Source: an uncultured Capnocytophaga sp.
GTDB taxonomy: Bacteria; Bacteroidota; Bacteroidia; Flavobacteriales; Flavobacteriaceae
Direction: 5' to 3'
Assembly (NCBI GenBank): GCA_915070235.1
Contig: CAJZFM010000072.1
Span: forward strand, 1-8,895
Length of the DNA stretch: 8,895 bases
Notes under the pieces: model-generated
Databases searched by the model: none
Seen by the model: the letters and a program-made list of their open reading frames with translations, nothing else
What the model was told of the DNA's origin: nothing
Part shown: piece after piece, positions 1 to 6,914 of the stretch
Layout: each line of letters begins with the position of its first letter
Numbering within the stretch: position 1 is the first letter of the stretch
Program-made: the position numbers and the translations under genes

Positions 1-1
1 T

Positions 2-1210
2 TTGGTAGCCGACAAAAGCGAATACCTACAACAGCTCAACGAATTTACTACCGATAATATCCCGCCGAGCTCCCCTGTCATCGAGGTATTCAATAAGGAA
101 AAATACACTCAGAGCGTAAACAAATTCCAGGAAATCAACAAATTAAAAGATTCGCTTTCTACCAAAACACAACAATTCGAGGAAGTCCTCAAGAGCCTAA
201 TGATGACCATGGCCAATTCTGTACAGGCTATCTCCGCCCTTAAGGTAGCCTCAACCGATAAGGTGATCAATGAATCCAATAGAATACTATACCAAATTCT
301 TAAGTCTCCCTACAACCACTATTCTCCTATTTTAGAACATGAGGAGATTGAGCGTATCCGTCAGGAAAAATTCGACTATAGTGATTCTATGCAGGGTTAT
401 CAGCCTTTCCAGCTCAAGCCTAGTTCACGTGTACACTACAACCTGCTTACAGGTATGTGGACAGCCGAGGATGGTAGTACCACTCATATGCCCTTCGGAG
501 TTCACCAAATCTACGAGGAAATCGTCGCTCCCATAGTACAAAATCTTATGCAGGAGAACCGCATAGAGCGCCTTAAGATATACAACCATATCAAAGACCA
601 AAAAATGAGCTACCTCAATAAGTGGCATCAGGATGTAGAGGCCTTCTATAGGGCAAGCCGTGCCGAAAGCTCCGATATTATCAACCTTATGCAGGAAAGT
701 CTCCGTGAATATGTAGCCGCCTACAATGCCTTGACTAGCCTACAACGTACTGAAGATAGTATGGTTCAGTCCAATGATAACAATCTGGATACCACTATTG
801 TCAATGTAGCAGATAATTCCGCTGAAACTATTTCCGCCTTCACCCTACAATCACAGGAGTTTGCGAAAGTACAAACTGATTTCGAGGACTATATGGATCG
901 CCTCAAAGAGGATATCGACCAAAAAGCCGAGAAATTCGGACATGTGGAATACTACGATGCCAAATTGCGCGATGGACATTCCAACGAAATTGCAGTAGCT
1001 ACCGATGAAGTACGCTTCTTGGACGAACGTCGCAAACCGCTCGCCCTTGTCAATCCGCTATTTGCCAAAACTTCTGAGCTACCCCCTGCGCCGAATGTAG
1101 AGGAAATTACCTTCGAACATATTTCGCTCAACCTTCCTGTTATTGCTAAAAATGCACTAGAAGACCTCAAGGAAGCCCAAGAGACCGAAGAAACTATTAC
1201 TAACGCTTAA
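2..1210 (+). CDS. Hypothetical helical protein, 5'-partial, first visible gene of an unknown four-gene operon
   Basis: I do not recognise this protein. The frame is open to the left edge; the codon at position 2 is TTG, a rare start in this group, so the true start probably lies upstream and the 402 visible residues are the C-terminal part. The sequence is predominantly helical, polar and without cysteine. Residues about 31-70 and 170-260 and 280-312 look like long amphipathic or coiled-coil helices. Between them, residues about 131-165 form a different, aromatic-rich segment (Y-Q-P-F-Q, H-Y-N-L-L-T-G-M-W-T) that may be a small beta-rich insertion. The end is acidic (E-A-Q-E-T-E-E-T). No signal peptide, transmembrane segment or nucleotide-binding motif is visible, so a cytoplasmic structural or scaffold role is an inference from composition only. 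It ends 12 bp before the next gene and is probably co-transcribed with the three genes that follow. Confidence 0.8.
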   Translation: MVADKSEYLQQLNEFTTDNIPPSSPVIEVFNKEKYTQSVNKFQEINKLKDSLSTKTQQFEEVLKSLMMTMANSVQAISALKVASTDKVINESNRILYQILKSPYNHYSPILEHEEIERIRQEKFDYSDSMQGYQPFQLKPSSRVHYNLLTGMWTAEDGSTTHMPFGVHQIYEEIVAPIVQNLMQENRIERLKIYNHIKDQKMSYLNKWHQDVEAFYRASRAESSDIINLMQESLREYVAAYNALTSLQRTEDSMVQSNDNNLDTTIVNVADNSAETISAFTLQSQEFAKVQTDFEDYMDRLKEDIDQKAEKFGHVEYYDAKLRDGHSNEIAVATDEVRFLDERRKPLALVNPLFAKTSELPPAPNVEEITFEHISLNLPVIAKNALEDLKEAQETEETITNA

Positions 1211-1222
1211 ACCGCTGAAAAT

Positions 1223-2143
1223 ATGGCACGTATAGATTGTTTACTGGATACAAAGCCTATGGCTCCCGAGATGAACTCCATCTCCAATCATATCAAAGGT
1301 ACTACAGCTGCTGTAGTAGCCATGCAGACTGCTGTAGTTTTAGCCGAACAAAAAGCTGCTGATCAAGTATGTAGCAACGTCAACAAAGGGTTCTATACCA
1401 TGATGCGTTCGCAAATATCCCAAAAAATAGCCTCCCTACAGAGTCAGGTAGATTCCTACCTTATGCAGCTCAATGCTCAGCGCAAACAGCTCTTGGCTAT
1501 CCGTACTCGTATGGAACGTGATTACAACATGATCTGTAACCGCTACATGAGGCTCTTCAACGGACTGAACCAAAACCTACGCCAGCGTGTCTTCGAACTG
1601 GATAAACCAACCATCGATTTTGCTGTACGCGAAGTGGAGCGTGTCTCCAACAGAACCAAATACCTTACCGCTACCGTTCCTGTCGCTCAAGTGGAATCCT
1701 TGGCCGATAGCCAAAAAATTCTAGCTTCTAATATCAAAAACCGAGGGGCCAAAGTAATAGCTTCCATGAGTGCCTTCCTTTCGGCTTCTCTCCAGCAGAA
1801 GAAACTTACCGATAAGGTGCTCCTAACCCACAACCATGCACAGACAGAATCCTTGGCTATACCTGTACTTATTAGCGAATGCAATTTCGATAAGTTCGAT
1901 ACCAAAAACCTCGATATCTTCATTTGCGAATCCCTCCTAAGTGCCCCCGCTCAGAGTGCTGTACGCAACACCCTAAACCAACAGCTCGAATCCCTCCAAT
2001 GGGAAAAACAAACCCAAAACGATAAGGAAATAAAGAGTGAATTTAGCAAACTTATTGCTGCCTCCACTGCCCCTGATCGGGTAAAGGAACTCGCACAAAA
2101 ACTATTTGCTAACAACCCTTTTCAAACCATTAAAAATCAATAA
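1223..2143 (+). CDS. Hypothetical helical protein, paralogue of the next gene
   Basis: Function unknown; 306 residues, complete. The ATG at 1223 is chosen because it follows the previous stop by 12 bp and because homology with the next gene begins at about residue 3. By hand alignment, residues 3-129 match residues 41-167 of the next protein without a gap, with about 43 of 127 identical. The best core is residues 97-129, starting M-E-R-D-Y, passing N-R-Y and F-N-x-L-N-Q, and ending L-D-K-P (20 of 33 identical). The region 55-125 looks like a long helix or coiled coil with heptad-like Leu/Ile spacing. After it come further helices (about 155-205), then a short hydrophobic beta-like stretch near 211-236 that also has a counterpart in the paralogue (P-V-L-I-S-E against P-V-C-F-V-E). 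There is no signal peptide or membrane segment. No Shine-Dalgarno sequence is visible; the A-rich GAAAAT before the ATG is normal for Bacteroidota. Likely a cytoplasmic partner of its neighbours. Confidence 0.85.
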   Translation: MARIDCLLDTKPMAPEMNSISNHIKGTTAAVVAMQTAVVLAEQKAADQVCSNVNKGFYTMMRSQISQKIASLQSQVDSYLMQLNAQRKQLLAIRTRMERDYNMICNRYMRLFNGLNQNLRQRVFELDKPTIDFAVREVERVSNRTKYLTATVPVAQVESLADSQKILASNIKNRGAKVIASMSAFLSASLQQKKLTDKVLLTHNHAQTESLAIPVLISECNFDKFDTKNLDIFICESLLSAPAQSAVRNTLNQQLESLQWEKQTQNDKEIKSEFSKLIAASTAPDRVKELAQKLFANNPFQTIKNQ

Positions 2144-2146
2144 CTT

Positions 2147-3169
2147 ATGAGTTACACTAGAACATTTAGTAAGGATATAAGAATTTCATATTCGGGAACC
2201 GTAAGTTATCCCCCTTCCAAGACGGGAGGAGTTAGAACCTATAGTGGCACCGCTACCGAAACGGTACATGTGAATATAGAAGTGGATACGCTCCCCTTCG
2301 ATGAGAGTGTCGTGAATTGTACTCATACGGTCAATGGACTGACCTCCTCGGTGACAGCTACCGAAGCGGCTCAGATCGTGGCCATCGACAAAAATGCTCA
2401 AAAAGTAGGTAGTACTATTATCAATGGGTTTTTCAATACTATCCGCTTGGAAATCGACCAGCAGATCATGCAACTCAATACCCGAATCGAGGCTACTCTC
2501 TTGCACCTACGCGAATTGGGTAAACGCTGTGTGGAAAAACAAAAACAGATGGAGCGAGATTACCATAATATCGCTAATCGTTATCAGAAGATATTCAATG
2601 ACCTCAATCAAGAGTTGTCCAACCGTATCCAACAGTTGGATAAGCCCATCTTCCTTTTCAAGCAACAAAGTGATGACCAACAAAGCCGTACCATAGGCAA
2701 TGACTTAGCTTCGACTGCTACCGTATTTGCAAGCGAAGGGGCGGACTTGCAAGCTCGTATCAGTGCCTCTATTACCAAAAAAAGAGCTTTCGATTCTTTG
2801 GGAAAAGCCAATACTTTCCTATGGAAACAAAAAAGATTAGAGGAGACTATCGATAAGAATATGCTTGAGGAAGCGACACAAGGAACTCGATATGCTCCAG
2901 TATGCTTTGTGGAAACTCAAGGAGATAATAATCAAATCGATAAAAAAGTATATCCCTCCCAGCTACTCTCTGAGGTAACCCCTAACGAACTGCTTAGTTC
3001 TTTCGAAGAAAAGGCTTGGGACAACCTCCCTAAAGAAGAAAGCGGACAGATAAGTAGGTATTTTAACGCCGAACTTAACCAGAAATACAATCAAGGGGAT
3101 ACCCATACTTCTCGCGTAAGAGAACATATCCTCAAATTACTAAATTTCAATCATATAAAAAGCCTATAA
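2147..3169 (+). CDS. Hypothetical protein: beta-rich N-terminus plus conserved helical core
   Basis: Function unknown; 340 residues, complete, starting 3 bp after the previous stop. Two parts can be seen. Residues about 1-60 are rich in Ser, Thr, Tyr and Val with alternating hydrophobic residues, as in a small beta-sheet domain; the tetrapeptide Y-S-G-T occurs twice (residues 15-18 and 32-35), suggesting two similar strands or hairpins. Residues 41-167 align without gaps with residues 3-129 of the preceding protein, including M-E-R-D-Y (135-139), N-R-Y (144-146) and L-D-K-P (164-167). The segment 85-165 is probably a long coiled coil. The C-terminal part (about 185-340) is helical and polar and weakly colinear with the paralogue. 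Adjacent paralogues that differ in a terminal domain suggest a tandem duplication followed by specialisation, perhaps subunits that pair through the shared coiled coil. No signal peptide or transmembrane helix is seen. Confidence 0.85.
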   Translation: MSYTRTFSKDIRISYSGTVSYPPSKTGGVRTYSGTATETVHVNIEVDTLPFDESVVNCTHTVNGLTSSVTATEAAQIVAIDKNAQKVGSTIINGFFNTIRLEIDQQIMQLNTRIEATLLHLRELGKRCVEKQKQMERDYHNIANRYQKIFNDLNQELSNRIQQLDKPIFLFKQQSDDQQSRTIGNDLASTATVFASEGADLQARISASITKKRAFDSLGKANTFLWKQKRLEETIDKNMLEEATQGTRYAPVCFVETQGDNNQIDKKVYPSQLLSEVTPNELLSSFEEKAWDNLPKEESGQISRYFNAELNQKYNQGDTHTSRVREHILKLLNFNHIKSL

Positions 3170-3171
3170 TC

Positions 3172-4143
3172 ATGAATGAACTAAAAGAAATTCGTTTCAA
3201 TGAGAGTAATATACAGCTAAAAGATAACTTAGTCAAAGGAAGTATCCTTCCTGAAAAAGTAGCCGAACTCACCCGTACCATTACCGTACAAGGCAATACA
3301 ATTATCGAAGGACCTGTCTTTGCTCATAAGCTGGAAATACAAAACGGAAATCTCGAAATACAAGGTGCAGTATTCACCCAGCTGGAACTCTATGTCAATA
3401 GTGAAGCCCAAGGGGATATTACCTTTAAGAAGAGTGTAGGGTCAGCCAACTCTATCGTATCAAGAGCCTCCCTAGTTAAACCTGTTTTCCACTCGGATAT
3501 CAATGCCAAGAGTGTCACCCTCTACAATGCCTTTGTAGCAGGAAGTATCTATGCCGATGAGGTTATCTTGGAAAACTCTGTTGTATGTGGCGGGGTATTC
3601 TCTACCCAACAGATAGAGTTAAAGAACTGTATTGTAGGCACTTTCAATGCTCCTTCGGTACGAGTAGAAGGGCTGTTATACCTGTTGCTCCCTAGTGCTT
3701 TTTCTATAGAAAAGATGCTTACCACTGCTGATACGAGACTTTATAACCTAAGCCTAGCCGACCTCGGCGCTCTATACAGGGGACTCGAACAAGCGCCTAA
3801 CTCTGGAAAAATAGCTATGGATATTCAGACCGATGAGGTCAAGTCCTCCCTCTCCGATCAGGATATACAGAAAACACTACGTAGCTATACCGTAATTGGT
3901 AAGGTATTGGCGGCTGACCTACTTGATACCGATAAGTTCCAAAACCATTTCCTCCTTACGGCTGCCAGCCTCGGAAGTCAATTGCTCAAAACCTATGACT
4001 TAGGCCCTAACAAAGAGGGGGAACCCTCCTTGCTGACTATAGAAAACATTCGAGATTTCTTCTTTGATATCCTCAATGGAAAAATTGATATTCAAGAGAT
4101 CAATGGCAAGTTCAATATCTCTGATATAACAGGCAAATTCTAA
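3172..4143 (+). CDS. Bactofilin-like beta-helix (polymer-forming) protein with helical C-terminal domain
   Basis: Complete protein of 323 residues, starting 2 bp after the previous stop. Residues about 35-170 show the alternating hydrophobic pattern and 16-20 residue periodicity of a parallel beta-helix, with Gly, Asn or Asp at the turns. Examples are T-I-I-E-G-P-V-F (43-50), L-E-I-Q-G-A-V-F (61-68), V-T-L-Y-N-A-F-V-A-G (115-124), V-I-L-E-N-S-V-V-C-G (131-140) and I-E-L-K-N-C-I-V-G (148-156). This resembles bactofilin / polymer-forming cytoskeletal proteins (DUF583 family), which self-assemble into nucleotide-free filaments; the match is by fold pattern, not by a recognised signature. Typical bactofilins are shorter (about 100-200 residues) and mostly consist of the beta-helix, whereas this one adds a helical region (about 175-300) and a short repetitive tail (302-323). 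No signal peptide or membrane segment is present. As the last gene of the operon it could provide a filament or platform for the three helical proteins; that is inference. Other beta-helix proteins, such as hexapeptide-repeat folds, remain possible. Confidence 0.8.
   Translation: MNELKEIRFNESNIQLKDNLVKGSILPEKVAELTRTITVQGNTIIEGPVFAHKLEIQNGNLEIQGAVFTQLELYVNSEAQGDITFKKSVGSANSIVSRASLVKPVFHSDINAKSVTLYNAFVAGSIYADEVILENSVVCGGVFSTQQIELKNCIVGTFNAPSVRVEGLLYLLLPSAFSIEKMLTTADTRLYNLSLADLGALYRGLEQAPNSGKIAMDIQTDEVKSSLSDQDIQKTLRSYTVIGKVLAADLLDTDKFQNHFLLTAASLGSQLLKTYDLGPNKEGEPSLLTIENIRDFFFDILNGKIDIQEINGKFNISDITGKF
4078..4140 (+). repeat. C-terminal nine-residue tandem repeat in the beta-helix protein
   Basis: The last 22 residues of the beta-helix protein contain two and a half imperfect copies of a nine-residue unit: N-G-K-I-D-I-Q-E-I, N-G-K-F-N-I-S-D-I and T-G-K-F. 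The pattern is (N/T)-G-K-(I/F)-(D/N)-I-(Q/S)-(E/D)-I. Conservation is at the protein level; the codons differ, so this is not a recent DNA duplication. It may form a short amphipathic extension or a binding tail. Confidence 0.6.
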
Positions 4144-4155
4144 CTACAATAATGC

Positions 4156-4189
4156 AAAAAATCCGACCCATTGCTGAGTCGGATTTTTT
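4156..4189. terminator. Bidirectional intrinsic terminator between converging operons
   Basis: A perfect 12-bp inverted repeat lies at 4156-4167 (AAAAAATCCGAC) and 4178-4189 (GTCGGATTTTTT), with a 10-nt loop at 4168-4177. Read rightwards it is a G+C-containing stem (TCCGAC/GTCGGA) followed by six U, 12 bp after the stop of the beta-helix gene. Read leftwards the A-tract gives the same geometry, 18 bp after the stop of nqrF; a further run of seven A at 4196-4202 gives extra U residues in that direction. It sits in the only real intergenic gap of the window and fits shared termination of both transcription units. Confidence 0.85.
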
Positions 4190-4207
4190 ATTATGAAAAA
4201 AATAGTT

Positions 4208-5521
4208 TTAACCTCCAAAGTCATCAAAACGAATGTTTTCGTCAGGCATACCGAAGTCTTGTCCCATTTTCTGAACGGCCTTGTTCATCATCGGAGGACC
4301 ACAGAAGTACAATTCTATATCTTCTGGTGCTTCGTGTTTGCTCAAGTATTGTTCTATTACAGCATTATGTACAAAGCCTAAGAAACCATCGCCTTCTTTG
4401 TCATGAATGTCTTTCTTCACTTTCCAGTTGTCCTCTGGTAGGGGCTCGGAAAGCACGATAAAGAACTTGAAGTTAGGGAACTCACGCTCTAGCTCACGGA
4501 AGTGCTCTACATAGAAGAGTTCTCGCTTAGAACGACCTCCATACCAGTAAGTTACGGTACGTTTTGTCTTTAAGGTTTTGAACAAGTGGTATAGGTGCGA
4601 ACGCATAGGCGCCATACCTGCTCCTCCACCTACATACAACATCTCAGCATCGGAGTCATTGATAAAGAACTCTCCATAAGGCCCTGAAATGGTTACCTTG
4701 TCTCCTGGCTTGCGAGAGAAGATGTAAGAAGAGGCTACCCCTGGATTTACATCCATCCAGCCGCCTTTAGCTCTGTCAAAAGGAGGAGTGGCGATACGTA
4801 CGTTAAGCATGATTTCGCGTCCTTCCGCAGGGTAAGAGGCCATAGAGTAAGCACGCTCTGCTGGTTCTGGGTTTTTCATCACCAGTGGCCATAGCTTGAA
4901 CTTATCCCATTCCATCTTGAACTTCTCAGGCTCACCTGGGTGTTCTACTGGGTGTGCAGTGATGTCGATATCGGAGTATTTTACCTCGCAAGGAGGGATT
5001 TCTATCTGGATATATCCCCCTGGCTTGTAGTCCATATCTTCTGGGATTTCCACTACAAACTCTTTGATGAAGGAGGCCACATTGTAGTTTCTCACTACAG
5101 TTGCTTCCCACTTCTTGATACCGAAGACCTGTTCAGGTACCCCGATTTTCATATCTTGTTTTACTTTCACTTGGCAGGCAAGGCGTACCCCCTCTTTGAG
5201 TTCTTTTTTGGTAAAGTGAGGAGTTTCGGTAGGAAGCGCTTCTCCCCCACCCTCATACACGTGGCATTCGCACTGCAAGCAAGATCCCTTACCCCCACAA
5301 GCAGATGGCAAGAATATCTTCTCATTACCCAAGGTAGAAAGCAAGGAACCACCTATGGGAACTTCTATTACCTTATCATTATTGATGGTAATCTTCACTG
5401 GCCCCGATGGGGTTAGTTTTTGTTTTACATAAAGCAAAATCGCCACTAACAAGAGGATTATCACTAATAATCCTACCACCGTTACCGTAATAGTTGTTAA
5501 TATATCACTTGCTAAAATCAT
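4208..5521 (-). CDS. nqrF: Na+-translocating NADH:quinone oxidoreductase subunit F
   Basis: Electron-entry subunit of Na+-NQR: it oxidises NADH on the cytoplasmic side, passing electrons through FAD to a 2Fe-2S cluster and on to the membrane subunits. The 437-residue protein has one N-terminal membrane anchor (about 8-32). A ferredoxin-type domain follows with cluster cysteines C75, C81, C84 and C116 (C-x5-C-x2-C ... C). The ferredoxin-reductase part has the FAD motif R-A-Y-S (223-226), the NADH-site glycine motif G-G-G-A-G-M-A-P (298-305), C-G-P-P (407-410), and the C-terminal F-D-D-F-G-G. It is somewhat longer than Vibrio NqrF (about 408 residues). The extra length includes a short stretch before the FAD motif (about 188-201) and another around 370-379; I believe these are common in Bacteroidota proteins, from memory. 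Its start overlaps the end of nqrE by 17 bp, indicating translational coupling. It is the last gene of the operon; no apbE flavin-transferase gene follows. Confidence 0.97.
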   Translation of the reverse strand: MILASDILTTITVTVVGLLVIILLLVAILLYVKQKLTPSGPVKITINNDKVIEVPIGGSLLSTLGNEKIFLPSACGGKGSCLQCECHVYEGGGEALPTETPHFTKKELKEGVRLACQVKVKQDMKIGVPEQVFGIKKWEATVVRNYNVASFIKEFVVEIPEDMDYKPGGYIQIEIPPCEVKYSDIDITAHPVEHPGEPEKFKMEWDKFKLWPLVMKNPEPAERAYSMASYPAEGREIMLNVRIATPPFDRAKGGWMDVNPGVASSYIFSRKPGDKVTISGPYGEFFINDSDAEMLYVGGGAGMAPMRSHLYHLFKTLKTKRTVTYWYGGRSKRELFYVEHFRELEREFPNFKFFIVLSEPLPEDNWKVKKDIHDKEGDGFLGFVHNAVIEQYLSKHEAPEDIELYFCGPPMMNKAVQKMGQDFGMPDENIRFDDFGG

Positions 5522-6242
5522 TACTTAAGTCTTTTGTGTTATTGGCTAATTTATCAGTTTTTACTTCTTGTTGAACGGTTGTAGTCTCTTTCTTAGGTTC
5601 TTCCTTCTTGCTGCTACCACCGGTGAGCATACCACCAAAGCTCATAAAGCCAATGGCCATAAGCCCTGTGGTGATGAAGGTAATCCCTAAGCCTCGCAAA
5701 GGTGCTGGTACATGAGAATAACGTATTTTCTCACGAATAGCAGCCAAGGCTAAGATCGCAATAGCCCAACCCAATCCTGAGCTGAATCCATAGGCTACAG
5801 ATAGTCCAAAGGAGTGGATAGTTTCCTCACGAGATTGCATAAAGAGCGATCCACCTAAGATAGCACAGTTCACCGCAATAAGGGGCAAGAAAATACCCAA
5901 GGAGTTATACAAGGAAGGAGAGAACTTCTCTACAATGATCTCAACCAACTGTACCATGGTAGCTACCGTTGCGATAAAGAGGATATAAGTGAGGAAGCTC
6001 AAGTCATAAGAGGCATATTCCGCTCCGAGCCATGATAGGGCACCTTCTTTGAGAATATACTGGTTAAGCAAGTAGTTCATAGGCACCGTAAGGGTTTGCA
6101 CGAAAACTACAGCCGCTCCCAAGCCTATAGCAGTGGATACCTTTTTGGATACCGCCAAGAACGAACACATACCCAAGAAGGTAGCGAAAATCATATTCTC
6201 TGAGAATACAGATTTAAATATCAGTGTTAAATATTCTAACAT
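5505..6242 (-). CDS. nqrE: Na+-translocating NADH:quinone oxidoreductase subunit E
   Basis: Integral membrane subunit, homologous to NqrD and RnfA, with about six membrane helices in residues 1-205. Cysteines C26 (F-L-G-M-C-S) and C126 (A-V-N-C-A-I-L-G) correspond to the NqrE pair that, with two cysteines of NqrD, holds the iron centre within the membrane in the Vibrio cholerae enzyme. The family member in Vibrio is about 198 residues. Here residues about 208-245 form an extra hydrophilic, Lys/Glu/Thr-rich tail ([12 protein letters not shown]) that looks disordered. The tail end is encoded in the 17-bp overlap with nqrF. The gene starts 20 bp after nqrD; the spacer read on the coding strand is A-rich (AAAACGAAAAGAAA before ATG), a normal Bacteroidota initiation context without a Shine-Dalgarno motif. 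Confidence 0.96.
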   Translation of the reverse strand: MLEYLTLIFKSVFSENMIFATFLGMCSFLAVSKKVSTAIGLGAAVVFVQTLTVPMNYLLNQYILKEGALSWLGAEYASYDLSFLTYILFIATVATMVQLVEIIVEKFSPSLYNSLGIFLPLIAVNCAILGGSLFMQSREETIHSFGLSVAYGFSSGLGWAIAILALAAIREKIRYSHVPAPLRGLGITFITTGLMAIGFMSFGGMLTGGSSKKEEPKKETTTVQQEVKTDKLANNTKDLSNDFSK

Positions 6243-6262
6243 TTTCTTTTCGTTTTAAGTGA

Positions 6263-6910
6263 TTAATGACCTTCTTCTATAAGGGCTTTGTTACGTGAAC
6301 GCTGTACCCATACTACAATACCATAGGTTACCAAGGCCATAGGGGCCAAAAGCATAAAGCCGTTGTTTTCATAACCCAAGGCATACACTCCTGTCTTCTT
6401 GATAGGGTCGCCTAATACTTGGAAACCAAGTATAGTACCAGAACCTAAGAGTTCTCTAAAGAATGCTACAATAAGCAAGGCGATAGAGTACCCTCCTGCG
6501 TTTCCAAGGGCGTCAAGGAAAGACTTCCCTGGAGGATTCCCCAAGGCAAAAGCCTCAAAACGTCCCATCAAAATACAGTTGGTGATGATAAGCCCCACAT
6601 ATACTGATAGCTGTTTGCTTAGATCATATACATAGGCTTTGAGCACGAAATCCACCACAATTACCAAGGCAGCCGCTACGATGAGCTGGGCGATGATACG
6701 AATCTTGGGTGGTATCACATTTCTAAGCAAAGAAATGGCTACATTCCCCATGGCCAATACGAAGGTAAAGGAAAGGCTCATCACGATTGCCGCTTTGAGC
6801 TGTGCGGTAATGGCCAATGCGGAGCAGATCCCCAATACCTGTACCGTTACGGGGTTATTATCCCATAGGGGATCAGTTACTAATTTAATATCTTTTTTTG
6901 TTAGTCCCAT
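6263..6910 (-). CDS. nqrD: Na+-translocating NADH:quinone oxidoreductase subunit D
   Basis: Integral membrane subunit of Na+-NQR, 215 residues, close to the usual 210, with about six hydrophobic helices. It forms a pseudo-symmetric pair with NqrE. C29 (L-G-I-C-S-A-L) and C112 (I-T-N-C-I-L-M-G) fall at the same numbers as the iron-coordinating cysteines of Vibrio cholerae NqrD, so the inter-subunit iron centre should be present. The motif G-R-x-E-A-F-A (116-122) and the G-N-P-P-G-K-S-F-L-D-A-L-G-N stretch (124-137) are also typical of this subunit. It starts 4 bp after the nqrC stop and ends 20 bp before nqrE, inside the nqrBCDEF run. Confidence 0.97.
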   Translation of the reverse strand: MGLTKKDIKLVTDPLWDNNPVTVQVLGICSALAITAQLKAAIVMSLSFTFVLAMGNVAISLLRNVIPPKIRIIAQLIVAAALVIVVDFVLKAYVYDLSKQLSVYVGLIITNCILMGRFEAFALGNPPGKSFLDALGNAGGYSIALLIVAFFRELLGSGTILGFQVLGDPIKKTGVYALGYENNGFMLLAPMALVTYGIVVWVQRSRNKALIEEGH

Positions 6911-6914
6911 AGTC

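Noticed and set aside
2..4. TTG at position 2 as the true start of the first gene
   Set aside because: The frame is open to the window edge and TTG starts are rare in Bacteroidota; treating the gene as 5'-partial is safer.
2186..2506. 106-codon minus-strand frame opposite the third gene
   Set aside because: Antisense to a gene supported by paralogy with its neighbour and by operon spacing; no independent support.
2..4143. Assignment of the left operon to a tellurite/toxic-anion resistance (Ter/TelA) or known defence system
   Set aside because: The helical character recalls such proteins, but no specific motif of those families could be found.
4144..4207. An apbE flavin-transferase gene after nqrF, as in some nqr operons
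   Set aside because: Only a terminator and the converging operon follow nqrF; ApbE must be encoded elsewhere.
4171..4461. Open frames on the + strand (4171-4461 and 4193-4381) starting at the terminator and running into nqrF
   Set aside because: They begin in or just after the terminator hairpin, are antisense to the conserved NqrF C-terminus, and lack recognisable content.
4940..5416. 158-codon open frame on the + strand inside nqrF
   Set aside because: It lies wholly antisense to a clearly conserved nqrF and its translation shows no recognisable domain; a shadow frame.
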